From: JBCBGF01 sp039193455
GTDB lineage: Bacteria > Pseudomonadota > Alphaproteobacteria > Rhodobacterales > Rhodobacteraceae
Assembly: GCA_039193455.1 (NCBI GenBank)
Contig: JBCCWO010000001.1
Location: forward strand, 530,800-594,799
DNA length: 64,000 nt
Direction: 5' to 3'
Shown here: positions 26,601 through 35,371 of the stretch, in pieces
How the letters are laid out: every line of letters starts with the position of its first letter
Numbering within the stretch: the stretch's first letter is position 1
The notes under the pieces: generated by a model
Databases searched by the model: none
Told to the model about the DNA's origin: nothing
The model's input: the letters and a program-made list of their open reading frames with translations, nothing else
Position numbers and translations under genes: made by a program

Positions 26601-26628
26601 TTGCGCGCGGGAAAAATCGCAGTATGTT
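26601..26628 (+). promoter_or_regulatory. candidate sigma-70 promoter for rpmF-plsX-fabH
   Basis: TTGCGC (26601-26606) and TATGTT (26623-26628) are separated by 16 bp, a good match to the alphaproteobacterial housekeeping pattern. This lies 107 bp before the rpmF ATG, leaving a leader of about 100 nt, and falls in an AT-richer patch of the yceD-rpmF gap. Confidence 0.5.
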
Positions 26629-26734
26629 CCGCGCCTCTCCCAGCTTGAGAGACATGACACCGGGGCGGCCATTGACCGCCGGCCCCACAGGATGAAATTT
26701 AGGGGCCATGCGCCCGCCAGACCGAGGTTGAGAC

Positions 26735-26944
26735 ATGGCTGTCCCTCAGAATAAAGTCACCCGCTCGCGCCGGAACATGCGCCGCGCCCATGATGCGCTG
26801 GTTGCAGGCAACCCTGCCGAGTGCCCGAACTGTGGCGAGTTGAAGCGCCCGCATCACGTTTGTGGCGCCTGCGGTCATTATGGCGATCGCGAAGTCATCG
26901 CCCAGACGGATGAGATCGACCTGGACGAAGAAGACGCGGCATAA
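26735..26944 (+). CDS. rpmF: 50S ribosomal protein L32
   Basis: This 69-residue protein starts MAVPQNKVTRSRRNMRRAHD, as L32 does, and has a zinc ribbon in ECPNCGELK...HHVCGACGHY. It is a component of the large ribosomal subunit. The acidic C-terminal tail (DEIDLDEEDAA) is typical of alphaproteobacterial L32. It lies 22 bp ahead of plsX in the classic rpmF-plsX-fabH arrangement. Confidence 0.97.
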   Translation: MAVPQNKVTRSRRNMRRAHDALVAGNPAECPNCGELKRPHHVCGACGHYGDREVIAQTDEIDLDEEDAA

Positions 26945-26966
26945 GCGTTGATGCTGGGATGCGGTG

Positions 26967-28070
26967 ATGGCTGACACGCCCGAACGAGCTTCCCCTACGT
27001 CAGGCCGAACCATAATATCTGTCGATGCGATGGGGGGCGATCTTGGCCCCGCAGCCGTGGTGGCGGGCATCGACAAATCCGCGCATAAAAATCCCGATAT
27101 CGGCTTTATCGTCCACGGGCCCGCGGACGAGCTGCGCCCGCTTTTGGAGCGCCGCCGCCTGATGGATCGCTGCGAGATCCGCGATGTGCGGGAAGTCGTC
27201 CAGATGGATGACAAGCCATCGCAGGTGATCCGCACCGGGCAAAACACCTCCATGTGGTCGGCGATTGAGGCCGTTCGTAACGGCGAGGCCGAGGTCTGCG
27301 TGTCCTGCGGCAATACCGGCGCGTTGATGATGCTGTCGATTGTCCGCCTGCGGAAACTGCCGGGCGTGAACCGGCCCGCCATTGCCTGCCTCTGGCCCTC
27401 GCGCAACGCGGGTGGGTTCAATGTCATGCTCGACGTTGGCGCCGATATCAGCGCGGATGCGCATGACCTGCTGCAATACGCGCTGATGGGCATGTCCTAT
27501 GCGCGCAATGGTCTGGGCATTGCCCGGCCCCGCGTTGGGTTGCTCAATCTCGGGACCGAGGAATTCAAGGGACGGCCCGAACTGAAAGAGGCGACCGCCT
27601 TGATCGAGGCGCAGGCGGCACCGGCCAATTTTGAGTATCTGGGCTTTGTCGAGGGCGGCGATATCCCGTCGGACCGGGTCGACGTCATCGTGACCGATGG
27701 TTTTACCGGGAACGTGGCGCTGAAGACGGGCGAAGGCACCGCCACGCTGATCCGCGACTTTCTGAAAGACGCGTTCAAAGCCACCCCGCTTAGCCGGATT
27801 GCGGCCTTGCTGGCCGTCACGTCGCTGCGCCGCCTGACCAAGCGGATCGATCCGCGGCGCGTCAATGGCGGCGTCTTTCTGGGGCTGAACGGCACGGTGG
27901 TCAAATCCCACGGGGCGGCCGACGCGACGGGCGTCTCGGCGGCGATCAAACTGGCCTTCAAGCTTGCCCAATCCGGCTTTACCGAACGCCTCGCCGCGCG
28001 GGTTGCATCCGCCCGGGCAGCACGCCAAGATGCGCCCCAACACGAGGTTGAGAGCGGGCCACAGGAATGA
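26967..28070 (+). CDS. plsX: phosphate acyltransferase PlsX
   Basis: The start is the ATG at 26967, immediately after an in-frame GTG; the protein has 367 residues. Signatures include ISVDAMGGDLGP at the N-terminus, VSCGNTGALMM, and the VTDGFTGNVALKTGEG segment. PlsX makes acyl-phosphate from acyl-ACP for phospholipid synthesis at the membrane surface. Its stop overlaps the fabH start (ATGA at 28067). The C-terminal ~30 residues are variable and charged. Confidence 0.96.
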   Translation: MADTPERASPTSGRTIISVDAMGGDLGPAAVVAGIDKSAHKNPDIGFIVHGPADELRPLLERRRLMDRCEIRDVREVVQMDDKPSQVIRTGQNTSMWSAIEAVRNGEAEVCVSCGNTGALMMLSIVRLRKLPGVNRPAIACLWPSRNAGGFNVMLDVGADISADAHDLLQYALMGMSYARNGLGIARPRVGLLNLGTEEFKGRPELKEATALIEAQAAPANFEYLGFVEGGDIPSDRVDVIVTDGFTGNVALKTGEGTATLIRDFLKDAFKATPLSRIAALLAVTSLRRLTKRIDPRRVNGGVFLGLNGTVVKSHGAADATGVSAAIKLAFKLAQSGFTERLAARVASARAARQDAPQHEVESGPQE

Positions 28071-29038
28071 CGATACGCGCCGTTGTGCGGGGGGTCGGGC
28101 ATTATCTGCCCGAGCGTGTTGTGCCCAATGCCGAGTTCGAAGCATGGGTGGATACCTCGGATGAGTGGATCCGCAGCCGTTCGGGGATTGAGCGCCGCCA
28201 TTTCGCAGCCGACGGCGAAACCACATCGCAGATGGCCTGCCATGCCGCCCGCGCCGCACTGGACCAGGCGGGGCTGGAACCCAACGACATCGACGCGGTG
28301 ATTGTCGCCACATCGACCGCCGATCTGACCTTTCCCTCTGCGGCAACGATGGTGCAGGACGGGCTGGGCATGACGCGCGGCTTTGCCTTTGACGTGCAGG
28401 CCGTGTGTGCGGGGTTTGTCTATGCGCTGACGAATGCCAACGCGTTGATCGTCGCCGAACAGGCCGAGCGGGTGCTGGTGATTGGGGCCGAGACCTTTAG
28501 CCGGATCATGGACTGGTCGGATCGGGCCACATCCGTGCTTTTCGGCGATGGTGCGGGGGCGCTGATCCTTGAGCGTCAGATTGGCGACGGCACCGCCGAG
28601 GATCGCGGTATCCTGGCGACAGATCTCAATAGTGACGGGCGGTTGCGCGACATTCTTTATGTTGATGGCGGGGTCTCGACCCAGACCACCGGCTACCTGC
28701 GCATGGAAGGCAAAGAGGTGTTTCGCCACGCGGTCGAGAAACTCGCCGCCACCGCGCATCATGCGCTGGAGAAGATCGGCAAAAGCGGCGAAGACATCGA
28801 CTGGATCGTGCCGCATCAGGCCAATTTGCGGATCATCAAGGCCACGGCAACCAAGATGGGCGTGCCGCTGGACCGGGTGGTGATTACCGTCCAGGACCAC
28901 GGCAATACGTCAGCGGCGTCTATCCCATTGGCACTGTCGGTGGGTGTGGCGAACGGCCAGATCCAACCCGGCAACCTGATCGTGACCGAAGCGATCGGTG
29001 GCGGGTTGGCTTGGGGTGCGGTTGTGATCCGCTGGTAA
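28067..29038 (+). CDS. fabH: 3-oxoacyl-ACP synthase III
   Basis: This 323-residue KAS III has the Cys-His-Asn triad: C114 in VQAVCAGFVYA, H250 in WIVPHQANLR and N280 in DHGNTSAAS. It starts fatty acid synthesis by condensing acetyl-CoA with malonyl-ACP. It is translationally coupled to plsX and followed by ihfA after 91 bp, in the usual alphaproteobacterial order. Confidence 0.97.
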   Translation: MTIRAVVRGVGHYLPERVVPNAEFEAWVDTSDEWIRSRSGIERRHFAADGETTSQMACHAARAALDQAGLEPNDIDAVIVATSTADLTFPSAATMVQDGLGMTRGFAFDVQAVCAGFVYALTNANALIVAEQAERVLVIGAETFSRIMDWSDRATSVLFGDGAGALILERQIGDGTAEDRGILATDLNSDGRLRDILYVDGGVSTQTTGYLRMEGKEVFRHAVEKLAATAHHALEKIGKSGEDIDWIVPHQANLRIIKATATKMGVPLDRVVITVQDHGNTSAASIPLALSVGVANGQIQPGNLIVTEAIGGGLAWGAVVIRW

Positions 29039-29072
29039 TTGCCGATTAACGCCTTCTTCCAAGCACTTGATA

Positions 29073-29102
29073 TTGACTCGGAAAATTTCTCGACCCTATT
29101 CT
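29073..29102 (+). promoter_or_regulatory. candidate promoter for ihfA-merR
   Basis: TTGACT (29073-29078) is followed after 18 bp by TATTCT (29097-29102; a CTATTC reading gives 17 bp). It lies in an AT-rich gap between fabH and the ihfA ATG at 29130, so ihfA probably has its own promoter as well as read-through. Confidence 0.45.
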
Positions 29103-29129
29103 CGCCTCCAGACAGCGAGGGATAGCATC

Positions 29130-29432
29130 ATGGGCGAAAAGACTTTGACACGCATGGATTTGAGTGAAGCCGTGTTCCGCGAAGTGGGCCTCTCGCGCAA
29201 CGAATCCGCCCAGCTTGTCGAAAGCGTTCTTGGCCACATGTCCGATGCGCTGGTGCGCGGCGAGACGGTCAAGATTTCGTCCTTTGGCACGTTCAGCGTG
29301 CGCAACAAGGCGGCCCGGATCGGCCGCAACCCCAAGACCGGCGAAGAGGTGCCCATCCATCCCCGCCGGGTTCTGACCTTCCGCCCGTCGCATCTGATGA
29401 AGGATCGCGTTGCGGCGGGCAACAAGCGATAA
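29130..29432 (+). CDS. ihfA: integration host factor subunit alpha
   Basis: The ATG at 29130, preceded by GAGGGA, gives 100 residues. This is a HU/IHF-family protein with the alpha-subunit features KTLTRMDLSEAVFREVGLSR, the conserved FGTFSVRNKAARIGRNPKTG core, and the arm ending in VLTFRPSHLMKDRV. It bends DNA at specific sites as a heterodimer with IhfB. The neighbouring MerR-type gene is 5 bp downstream. Confidence 0.96.
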   Translation: MGEKTLTRMDLSEAVFREVGLSRNESAQLVESVLGHMSDALVRGETVKISSFGTFSVRNKAARIGRNPKTGEEVPIHPRRVLTFRPSHLMKDRVAAGNKR

Positions 29433-29437
29433 GGCCC

Positions 29438-30346
29438 ATGGAAAAATCTCCGGAGGCGTTCCGGACAATCTCGGAAGTGGCCGAGTGGCTGGACGTGCCC
29501 ACGCATGTGCTGCGCTTCTGGGAAAGCCGGTTTGCGCAGGTGAAACCCGTGAAACGCGCGGGCGGGCGGCGGTATTACCGCCCTAGCGACATGCGCCTTA
29601 TCGGCGGTATCAAGAAGCTTTTGCACGAAGACGGCATGACGATCCGCGGGGTGCAGCGGTTGCTGCGCGAAGAGGGTGTCAAATACGTCTCGGCCTATTC
29701 GCGTCCACTGGACAGCGATCTAATCGATGAAACCACGCTGGCCGAGATGCCATCCTTCCGGCACGCGGCGCCGGCCGAGGCCGCGCCTGAGCCAGAAGTG
29801 GCCGCAGCGCCAGAGGTCATCGCCGAACCCGAGCCCGAGGCGCCGGTTGAGCCGGAGCCGCCCTTTGAGCCGGCGCCTGCGCCCGAGCCGGAAGTCGCGT
29901 TCGATGCGCCCGCTATGCCGGAACCGGAGCCTGAGCCCGAGGTGGTGCCCGAGCCAGAGTTCACGCCCGAGGAACCCGAAACGGTCGTTCAATTCGATTC
30001 GATCCGGCGCGAGCCCGAGCCTGCTGAGGCCGCCGAAGCGGATATGCCGGAACTGCCCTTTATCGGGTCTGCCCGCGATCATCCGCGCCCGGTGGATGCC
30101 GAATTGGCGTCCGAACCAGAGGTGTTCATAGAACCCGAGCCCGAACCGGCGCCCCCTGCCCCGAGCATTCCGCCGACACCCGAGGTGCCCGCGCACGACG
30201 CCGCAGACGACGCGCCCGAGCACGCGCGCGGCGCCAGTGTCGGTGCCCGGCTGATCGCGGCAAGCAACCGCAGCCTGATGGATATCGGCGTGATGGCCGA
30301 GGCAGCTGCCGCGTTGCGCGCGGTGCGCGACCGGACGCAGCCCTGA
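29438..30346 (+). CDS. MerR-family regulator with long Pro-Glu-rich linker
   Basis: Residues 7-75 are a MerR winged helix (ISEVAEWLDVPTHVLRFWES followed by GGRRYYRPSDM), the type regularly found after ihfA. The rest of the 302-residue protein is unlike classical effector domains: about residues 110-265 are low-complexity, rich in EP and PEPE repeats, and end in a short helical segment (SVGARLIAASNRSLMDIGVM). The domain was probably first a DNA-binding head with an extended tail, and its regulon is unknown. Only 5 bp separate it from ihfA. Confidence 0.88.
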   Translation: MEKSPEAFRTISEVAEWLDVPTHVLRFWESRFAQVKPVKRAGGRRYYRPSDMRLIGGIKKLLHEDGMTIRGVQRLLREEGVKYVSAYSRPLDSDLIDETTLAEMPSFRHAAPAEAAPEPEVAAAPEVIAEPEPEAPVEPEPPFEPAPAPEPEVAFDAPAMPEPEPEPEVVPEPEFTPEEPETVVQFDSIRREPEPAEAAEADMPELPFIGSARDHPRPVDAELASEPEVFIEPEPEPAPPAPSIPPTPEVPAHDAADDAPEHARGASVGARLIAASNRSLMDIGVMAEAAAALRAVRDRTQP

Positions 30347-30362
30347 TTTGCCACGGCCCCCC

Positions 30363-30390
30363 TTGTGGCTTGCGACACTTCCTGTATGTA
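30363..30390 (+). promoter_or_regulatory. candidate promoter for tRNA-Pro
   Basis: TTGTGG (30363-30368) and TATGTA (30385-30390) are 16 bp apart, and the tRNA begins 10 bp after the -10. No coding sequence overlaps. Confidence 0.45.
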
Positions 30391-30400
30391 AGGCCAGCGT

Positions 30401-30477
30401 CGGGCTATGGCGCAGCCTGGTAGCGCGTCCGTCTGGGGGACGGAAGGTCGCAGGTTCGAGTCCTGCTAGCCCGACCA
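30401..30477 (+). tRNA. tRNA-Pro (anticodon GGG)
   Basis: This 77-nt sequence has a CGGGCTA/TAGCCCG acceptor stem, an anticodon arm TCCGT-CTGGGGG-ACGGA that presents GGG, a TTCGAGT T-loop and an encoded CCA at 30475-30477. The initial C at position 1 is normal for proline tRNAs. Confidence 0.96.
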
Positions 30478-30483
30478 AACCAC

Positions 30484-30520
30484 GAACGCCCGCGCCGATC
30501 CGGCGACGGGCGTTTCGTTT
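30484..30520 (+). terminator. intrinsic terminator after tRNA-Pro
   Basis: GAACGCCCG pairs with CGGGCGTTTC, with an inner CGCCG/CGGCG stem around an ATC loop and a single bulged A. It is followed by TCGTTT. The hairpin starts 7 bp after the tRNA. Confidence 0.75.
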
Positions 30521-30551
30521 GCCCACAGCACGTTAGGACGAGGGGCCCTGC

Positions 30552-31628
30552 ATGATCGGAGTGCTGCCAAGCCAGGCCCTGACAACGCTCATCACCGATG
30601 GCGCGATCACGGCCAGCCCCGCGATCCTGCCAGAGCAAATCCAACCCGCCTCGCTTGATCTGCGCCTGGGCAAAACCGCCTATCGTGTCCGCGCGAGCTT
30701 TCTTGCGGGTCGGGGGAATACCGTGGCCGCGCGGCTGACCGAGTTCACCATGCATGAGATGGACCTGAGCCACGGCGCGGTGCTGGAGAAGGGCTGTGTC
30801 TATGTGGTGCCGTTGCTTGAATCGCTTGCCCTGCCCCCTGATTTACGCGGCGCCGCCTCGGCCAAGTCGTCCATTGGGCGGCTCGACCTGCTGACCCGGA
30901 TCATCACCGATGACGGGGTCGAATTTGATCGCGTACCCGAAGGGTATCACGGCCCGCTTTATGTCGAGATTTGCCCGCGGTCGTTTTCGGTGGTTGTCCA
31001 GACCGGCCAGCTGTTGAACCAGATGATCCTGCGGCGGGGGCATACCCTTTACGCGGATGCCGAACTGGCCGCGCTTCACGCGGACACGCCCATTGTCTCG
31101 GGCGATCCTGTGATCTCTGAGGGGCTGGGTTTTTCGGTCGATCTGCGGCCACAGACTGGCGATCTCGTCGGCTACCGCGCCAAGCCCCATACCGGAGTGA
31201 TCGATCTGGGGCAGATCGGGGCCTATGACCCGGCCGAGTTCTGGGAAGAGGTGCGGTCGAGCGAGGGGCGCATCATCCTTGACCCCGGCGCGTTCTACAT
31301 CCTGGTCAGCCGCGAGGCGATCACCATCCCGCCGCAATGCGCCGCCGAGATGGCGCCTTACATCGCGATGGTGGGTGAGTTTCGCGTCCACTACGCGGGC
31401 TTTTTCGACCCGGGCTTTGGCTGGGCCGCGGCGGGCGGGGCCGGATCGCGGGGCGTACTAGAGGTGCGCTGCCACGAGGCGCCGTTCGTGCTGGAACACG
31501 GCCAAGTCGTTGGGCGGCTGGTCTATGAGCGGATGTCAGAGGTGCCCGAGACGCTCTATGGGCGCGAGATTGCGTCGAATTACCAAGGCCAGGGCCTGAA
31601 GCTGTCCAAGCATTTTCGGGCCGCGTGA
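30552..31628 (+). CDS. dcd: dCTP deaminase, double-domain form
   Basis: This 358-residue protein is about twice the length of the E. coli enzyme and corresponds to the alphaproteobacterial 2'-deoxycytidine 5'-triphosphate deaminase family, with two dUTPase-like beta domains. The first half has LPEQIQPASLDLRLG and ASAKSSIGRLDL; the second has a related GFSVDLRP and a GRLVYERM segment. It supplies dUMP/dUTP for dTMP synthesis by deaminating dCTP. It stands alone downstream of tRNA-Pro. Confidence 0.88.
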   Translation: MIGVLPSQALTTLITDGAITASPAILPEQIQPASLDLRLGKTAYRVRASFLAGRGNTVAARLTEFTMHEMDLSHGAVLEKGCVYVVPLLESLALPPDLRGAASAKSSIGRLDLLTRIITDDGVEFDRVPEGYHGPLYVEICPRSFSVVVQTGQLLNQMILRRGHTLYADAELAALHADTPIVSGDPVISEGLGFSVDLRPQTGDLVGYRAKPHTGVIDLGQIGAYDPAEFWEEVRSSEGRIILDPGAFYILVSREAITIPPQCAAEMAPYIAMVGEFRVHYAGFFDPGFGWAAAGGAGSRGVLEVRCHEAPFVLEHGQVVGRLVYERMSEVPETLYGREIASNYQGQGLKLSKHFRAA

Positions 31629-31668
31629 CGCCGCCCCGGCCTGCCTGCACCCCAGTCGGTCGTCTGAC

Positions 31669-31884
31669 TTAGAAGCGTGTGATCCGCCGCGCCATCCGCG
31701 TTGACTGTCGCGCGGTGCGCATGGATTGCCGAGCCGCCTTTGCCTGTGCGCGCTCTTCGGGCGTCAGCTCGGCCTGGGGTTTGCCGCGGTTCACGGCATA
31801 GTCGATCCCCGCGTTCACGCCGCGTCCGATCACGCGACGCATCACCATGCGGGTGATCATGTTCACCAAGTGATTGGCGTTCAT
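31669..31884 (-). CDS. small basic protein of unknown function, coupled to scpB
   Basis: This 71-residue, strongly basic protein (many Arg, pairs such as MRRVIGRG and RMARRITRF) has no membrane segment or known motif. It starts at an ATG overlapping the scpB stop by 4 bp, so it belongs to the scpA-scpB transcript. The middle resembles helical proteins with an EERAQAKAARQS stretch. Its overlap and plausible codon use argue for a real gene of unknown role. Confidence 0.65.
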   Translation of the reverse strand: MNANHLVNMITRMVMRRVIGRGVNAGIDYAVNRGKPQAELTPEERAQAKAARQSMRTARQSTRMARRITRF

Positions 31885-32558
31885 TGTGTTTGCTCCTGCT
31901 CAGAGTCCTGCCCCGGATTTTCCGGTGTTTCTTCGAACATATCAGTTTGTTCGTCTTCTGTCTCGTCCTCGGGCGCATCCGCCGGGTTGGGTCGGTTTTC
32001 AAGCAACCCTGCCGAGCGCAGTTCCTTCAACCCCGGCAGGTCGCGCGCCGATTCGAGCCCGAAGTGGTCAAGGAACCCCTGGGTGACCACGAAGGTCACA
32101 GGCCGTCCCGGCGACATCCGGCGGCGGCCCAAGCGGATCCATTCCAGTTCGAGCAACTGGTCGATGGTGCCCCGGCTGACGCTGACGCCGCGGATCTCTT
32201 CGATCTCGGCGCGGGTGACGGGTTGGTGATAGGCCACGATGGCGAGGGTTTCGATGGCGGCCCGGCTGAGTTTGCGGATCTCAACCGTTTCTTTCTGCAT
32301 CAGAAAGCCAAGATCAGCGGCGGTGCGAATGGCCCAGGCCTCGCCCACTTTCACAACCTGGACCCCCCGCCCCTCGTAACGCTTGCGCAGGGCGACCAGG
32401 GCGCTGGCGGCATCCGCGCCATGGGGCATCCGGGCGTTGAGGTCGGACACGGTCACGGGTTCGGCGGAGGCAAACAGGATCGCCTCGACCATACGCTCTT
32501 GTTCGGCCTCGGGCGGGGCCTCGAACAGGCTTTCATTGTAGGGTGCGGCGTCCGTCAT
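31881..32558 (-). CDS. scpB: segregation and condensation protein B
   Basis: This 225-residue ScpB has two winged-helix domains: VEAILFASAEPVTVSDL opens the first, and LETLAIVAYHQPVTRAEIEEIRG followed by SRGTIDQLLE opens the second. A disordered acidic tail (EDETEDEQTD) follows. ScpB dimers join SMC and ScpA in the bacterial condensin complex for chromosome segregation. It overlaps scpA by 4 bp. Confidence 0.94.
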   Translation of the reverse strand: MTDAAPYNESLFEAPPEAEQERMVEAILFASAEPVTVSDLNARMPHGADAASALVALRKRYEGRGVQVVKVGEAWAIRTAADLGFLMQKETVEIRKLSRAAIETLAIVAYHQPVTRAEIEEIRGVSVSRGTIDQLLELEWIRLGRRRMSPGRPVTFVVTQGFLDHFGLESARDLPGLKELRSAGLLENRPNPADAPEDETEDEQTDMFEETPENPGQDSEQEQTQ

Positions 32559-33337
32559 GGGTCTTTCCTGCGGATCTGGAGGGGCGCAAAGGTTTCGCCC
32601 TGGCGCAATTCAACCTGGCCCGCCTTTGCCAGTTCCAGGGTCGCGGCAAAGGTGGCTGCCGTGGCTGACCGGCGGCGCACGGGATCCGCCTCCCACCCTT
32701 CGGGCAGGAAGCTTGAGAGATCGGCCCATTCGCCCGCAAAGCCGATGAGATGGCGCATCCGGTCAAGCGCCTCTTCCATCGTGAGCACGTCGCGGCGATC
32801 CATCGTGTAGGGGCGAAATTCGTCCTTTGTCCGGATCCGGGCATAGCCCTGCATCAGGTCGAGCAGCGTGGCGGTGTATTTCACGCGCCGGATGCGGGTC
32901 ACATCCTCGGGGATGCCGCGCACAAAGAAGTCGCGGCCCTTCTGGTCGCGCGCCATCAGCTTGGCCGCGGCCTCGCGCATGGCTTGCAGACGTTCCAGTT
33001 GAAAGGCCAGGTGCGCGGCCAGTTCATCGCCGGACGGGCCGTCATCCTCGGGGTCGGGCGGCAGAAGCAGGCGCGATTTGAGAAAGGCGAGCCACGCGGC
33101 CATGACCAGGTAATCCGCCGCAAGTTCGATCCGTAACTCGCGCGCGTTGCGAATGAAGCCGAGGTACTGTTCGGCCAGGGCCAGAACGGAGATTTTGCGC
33201 AGATCCACCTTTTGCGTCCGCGACAGCGTCAGCAGCAGATCGAGCGGGCCCTCGAACCCGTCCACGTCGATGATCAGCGCCTCGTTGGCCAGGCGCGTGT
33301 CGAGTGGGATGACCGTATTCTCTTCAGCCTCAGACAT
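32555..33337 (-). CDS. scpA: segregation and condensation protein A
   Basis: The ATG at 33337, which overlaps the nagZ stop, gives 260 residues; the longer frame to 33448 lies inside nagZ. The kleisin N-terminal motif VDGFEGPLDLLLTLSRTQKV and the helical KSRLLLPPD segment identify ScpA. It bridges SMC heads and recruits ScpB. The cluster SPOR-nagZ-scpA-scpB is conserved in Rhodobacterales-type genomes. Confidence 0.95.
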   Translation of the reverse strand: MSEAEENTVIPLDTRLANEALIIDVDGFEGPLDLLLTLSRTQKVDLRKISVLALAEQYLGFIRNARELRIELAADYLVMAAWLAFLKSRLLLPPDPEDDGPSGDELAAHLAFQLERLQAMREAAAKLMARDQKGRDFFVRGIPEDVTRIRRVKYTATLLDLMQGYARIRTKDEFRPYTMDRRDVLTMEEALDRMRHLIGFAGEWADLSSFLPEGWEADPVRRRSATAATFAATLELAKAGQVELRQGETFAPLQIRRKDP

Positions 33338-34340
33338 AGACCTCGCCGTGCAAGAGCGCCTCAAGCTCTGCCTCGGCGGCGGGGATGTCAATGGCTGGCG
33401 GCGCGGTGCGCAGGGCCAGCGCCGCCTCTGCGCGGGCCTTTGCCGCATCGCTCATCGGGCCGGCCACGGCGGCAAGCCCCTGCATCTCGTCCAGCGCCCC
33501 GTTGCAGTGCAGCACGAGGTCACACCCCGCCGCGAGCGCCGCCGCTCCGCGTTCCGAGACGGTGCCGCCCAGCGCCTCCATCGAGATGTCGTCGGTCATG
33601 AGAAGGCCAGCGAATCCCAGATCCTCGCGGATGAGGCGGATCATGACAGGGGAGATTGTGGTCGGGCGATCATCGTACGCGGTGAAGACCACGTGGTTCG
33701 TCATGCCCATGGTCAGCTCTGCGAGCGCCTGGAAGGGTGCGAAATCCCACGACTGCAGGCGGTCGCGCGACGCGTCGACCTGCGGCAGGCCCACATGGCT
33801 GTCCACACCCGTCGATCCGTGTCCGGGGATATGCTTGAGCACAGACAGCACGCCGCCCGCACCGTTGCCTTTGGCCACGGCACGCGCCAGCAGGGTGACC
33901 CGTGCCGGTGTGTCGCCATAGCAGCGGTTGCGGAGGACGGGATGGGTGTGATCGGACGCGATATCGCCCAGCGGCGTGCAGTTCACATCGATCCCCATGC
34001 CGCGCAGCTCGGCCGCGATGAGCATGGAGCGCAGATACAGGCTGCGCTCTGCCGCTGCGTCGTCGAGGGCCGTCACCTGATCAAGCGCCGGGCGCCAGTT
34101 GCGCCAATGGGGGGCCCACATCCGCTGGACGCGCCCACCCTCTTGATCGATCAGAACCGGGGCCTGCCAGCCGACCGCCGCGCGCAGATCGGATGTCAGC
34201 GCCGCCGTCTGGTCCGGCGTTTCGATGTTGCGGGCGAAGAGGATGAAGCCCCAGGGTTGGGCCTCGGCAAAGAATGCGGCCTCGTCTGGGTTGAGGCGCG
34301 GCCCGGCGCAGCCCATGATGTATGCGCCGGAGCCTGCCAT
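33330..34340 (-). CDS. nagZ: beta-N-acetylhexosaminidase (GH3)
   Basis: This 336-residue cytoplasmic GH3 enzyme carries the KHIPGHGSTGVDSH loop (from about residue 169) that supplies the NagZ-type catalytic His, and the nucleophile aspartate at 250/251 in MTDDISMEAL. NagZ removes GlcNAc from recycled muropeptides, a step that can also generate AmpC-inducing fragments. The beginning MAGSGAYIMGCAGPRL is the family's. It is followed by scpA in the same transcript. Confidence 0.94.
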   Translation of the reverse strand: MAGSGAYIMGCAGPRLNPDEAAFFAEAQPWGFILFARNIETPDQTAALTSDLRAAVGWQAPVLIDQEGGRVQRMWAPHWRNWRPALDQVTALDDAAAERSLYLRSMLIAAELRGMGIDVNCTPLGDIASDHTHPVLRNRCYGDTPARVTLLARAVAKGNGAGGVLSVLKHIPGHGSTGVDSHVGLPQVDASRDRLQSWDFAPFQALAELTMGMTNHVVFTAYDDRPTTISPVMIRLIREDLGFAGLLMTDDISMEALGGTVSERGAAALAAGCDLVLHCNGALDEMQGLAAVAGPMSDAAKARAEAALALRTAPPAIDIPAAEAELEALLHGEVYV

Positions 34341-34344
34341 CGTG

Positions 34345-35295
34345 TTACCGGCGGATCACGGGGATACAGTTGGCGCTGTCGGCGATCAGTACGGCGCAGA
34401 ACCGGCGGGCATCGCTGAGATCCTCGAACCCGCTGGCGCGCAGGCGGTAGAACGTGGTTCCCCCGGCGCTGGCCTCTTGCACGACGCGGCCCTTGCCGTC
34501 GAGGAAATCACCGAATTGGCCTGCGAGCGCGTCCCAGGCGGCGCGTGCCTCGTCATCCGTGGGAAAGGCGCCGAGTTGTACCAGGCGGGTGCCCGAGGGG
34601 ATCGAGGCGGGGTCCACATCCAGGCTGCCGGTGGGGCGGGCCGACATCGCGACGGCGTTGATCACCTGTGCCTCGGGCGCGCGCGGCGCAATCCGGGCGG
34701 GCGGGCGCGGAGACTGAGCCACGCCTTCGACAGTGGCCGGTACGATCTGGGCGCCCGCGGCAGGCGCTTCGTCAGATGCAGAAAGCTCAGGCGCCGTTGC
34801 GGACAGCGCCTCGGCAATGGCAAGCTCGATCGCGCTTTTGGGTTCGGGTTCGGGCAGAACCGGCTGCGCGACGGGCGACGGGTCGGGATCCGCCAGCGGC
34901 ACGGTTGCGACCGCTTCGGGCTCGGGCTCGGCGGTTTCGATCACGATCAGCGGCTGATCTTCTTCGGCCAGTTCAAGCGGTGCAGGGGCAAGGACCACCC
35001 GCTCTGCCGGGCGTTCGGACGTTCCGTCAACGGCCACGCGCGTGACGCTGAGCCCCTGATGCTCGGCCTGAAGGCCGCCGGGATCCTCGGGCGCGATCCG
35101 CATCGGGCCTTCAAGCGCCCGCACCACCGGGACGCCCGTCACATCGCGCACCAAGAGCTGGTAGCCCCAGATGCCCAGTCCAACCATCAATGCAAAGGAG
35201 ATTGCCGCCCCAGCCCAGTTGGCCAATGTTGCCATCTCGCTGGATGCGCCGCCGTCATACGACGCGTAGTCGCTTTCATAATAGTAGTTTGCCAT
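34345..35295 (-). CDS. SPOR-domain membrane protein
   Basis: This 316-residue protein has a short cytoplasmic start (MANYYYESDY), one membrane helix (about 30-50), a long Pro/Glu-rich periplasmic linker, and a SPOR domain from about residue 238 (RLVQLGAFPTDDEARAAWDAL to the end). SPOR domains bind denuded glycan strands at division sites. It lies 4 bp upstream of nagZ and 76 bp downstream of argS in the same direction, so a shared cell-wall transcript is likely. Confidence 0.9.
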   Translation of the reverse strand: MANYYYESDYASYDGGASSEMATLANWAGAAISFALMVGLGIWGYQLLVRDVTGVPVVRALEGPMRIAPEDPGGLQAEHQGLSVTRVAVDGTSERPAERVVLAPAPLELAEEDQPLIVIETAEPEPEAVATVPLADPDPSPVAQPVLPEPEPKSAIELAIAEALSATAPELSASDEAPAAGAQIVPATVEGVAQSPRPPARIAPRAPEAQVINAVAMSARPTGSLDVDPASIPSGTRLVQLGAFPTDDEARAAWDALAGQFGDFLDGKGRVVQEASAGGTTFYRLRASGFEDLSDARRFCAVLIADSANCIPVIRR

Positions 35296-35371
35296 GTCCG
35301 CCTCAATTTGGCCGCGCTTCGCTGGCGCGACATCTTTTTTCCTGCTCGTGACAGCGGCGGGGCCTTGTTGA

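Noticed and set aside
27000..28346. Minus-strand open frames opposite plsX and fabH
   Set aside because: plsX and fabH are certain; the antisense frames lack protein character and ribosome sites.
33147..34418. Plus-strand frames opposite scpA and nagZ
   Set aside because: Shadows of well-identified genes on the other strand.
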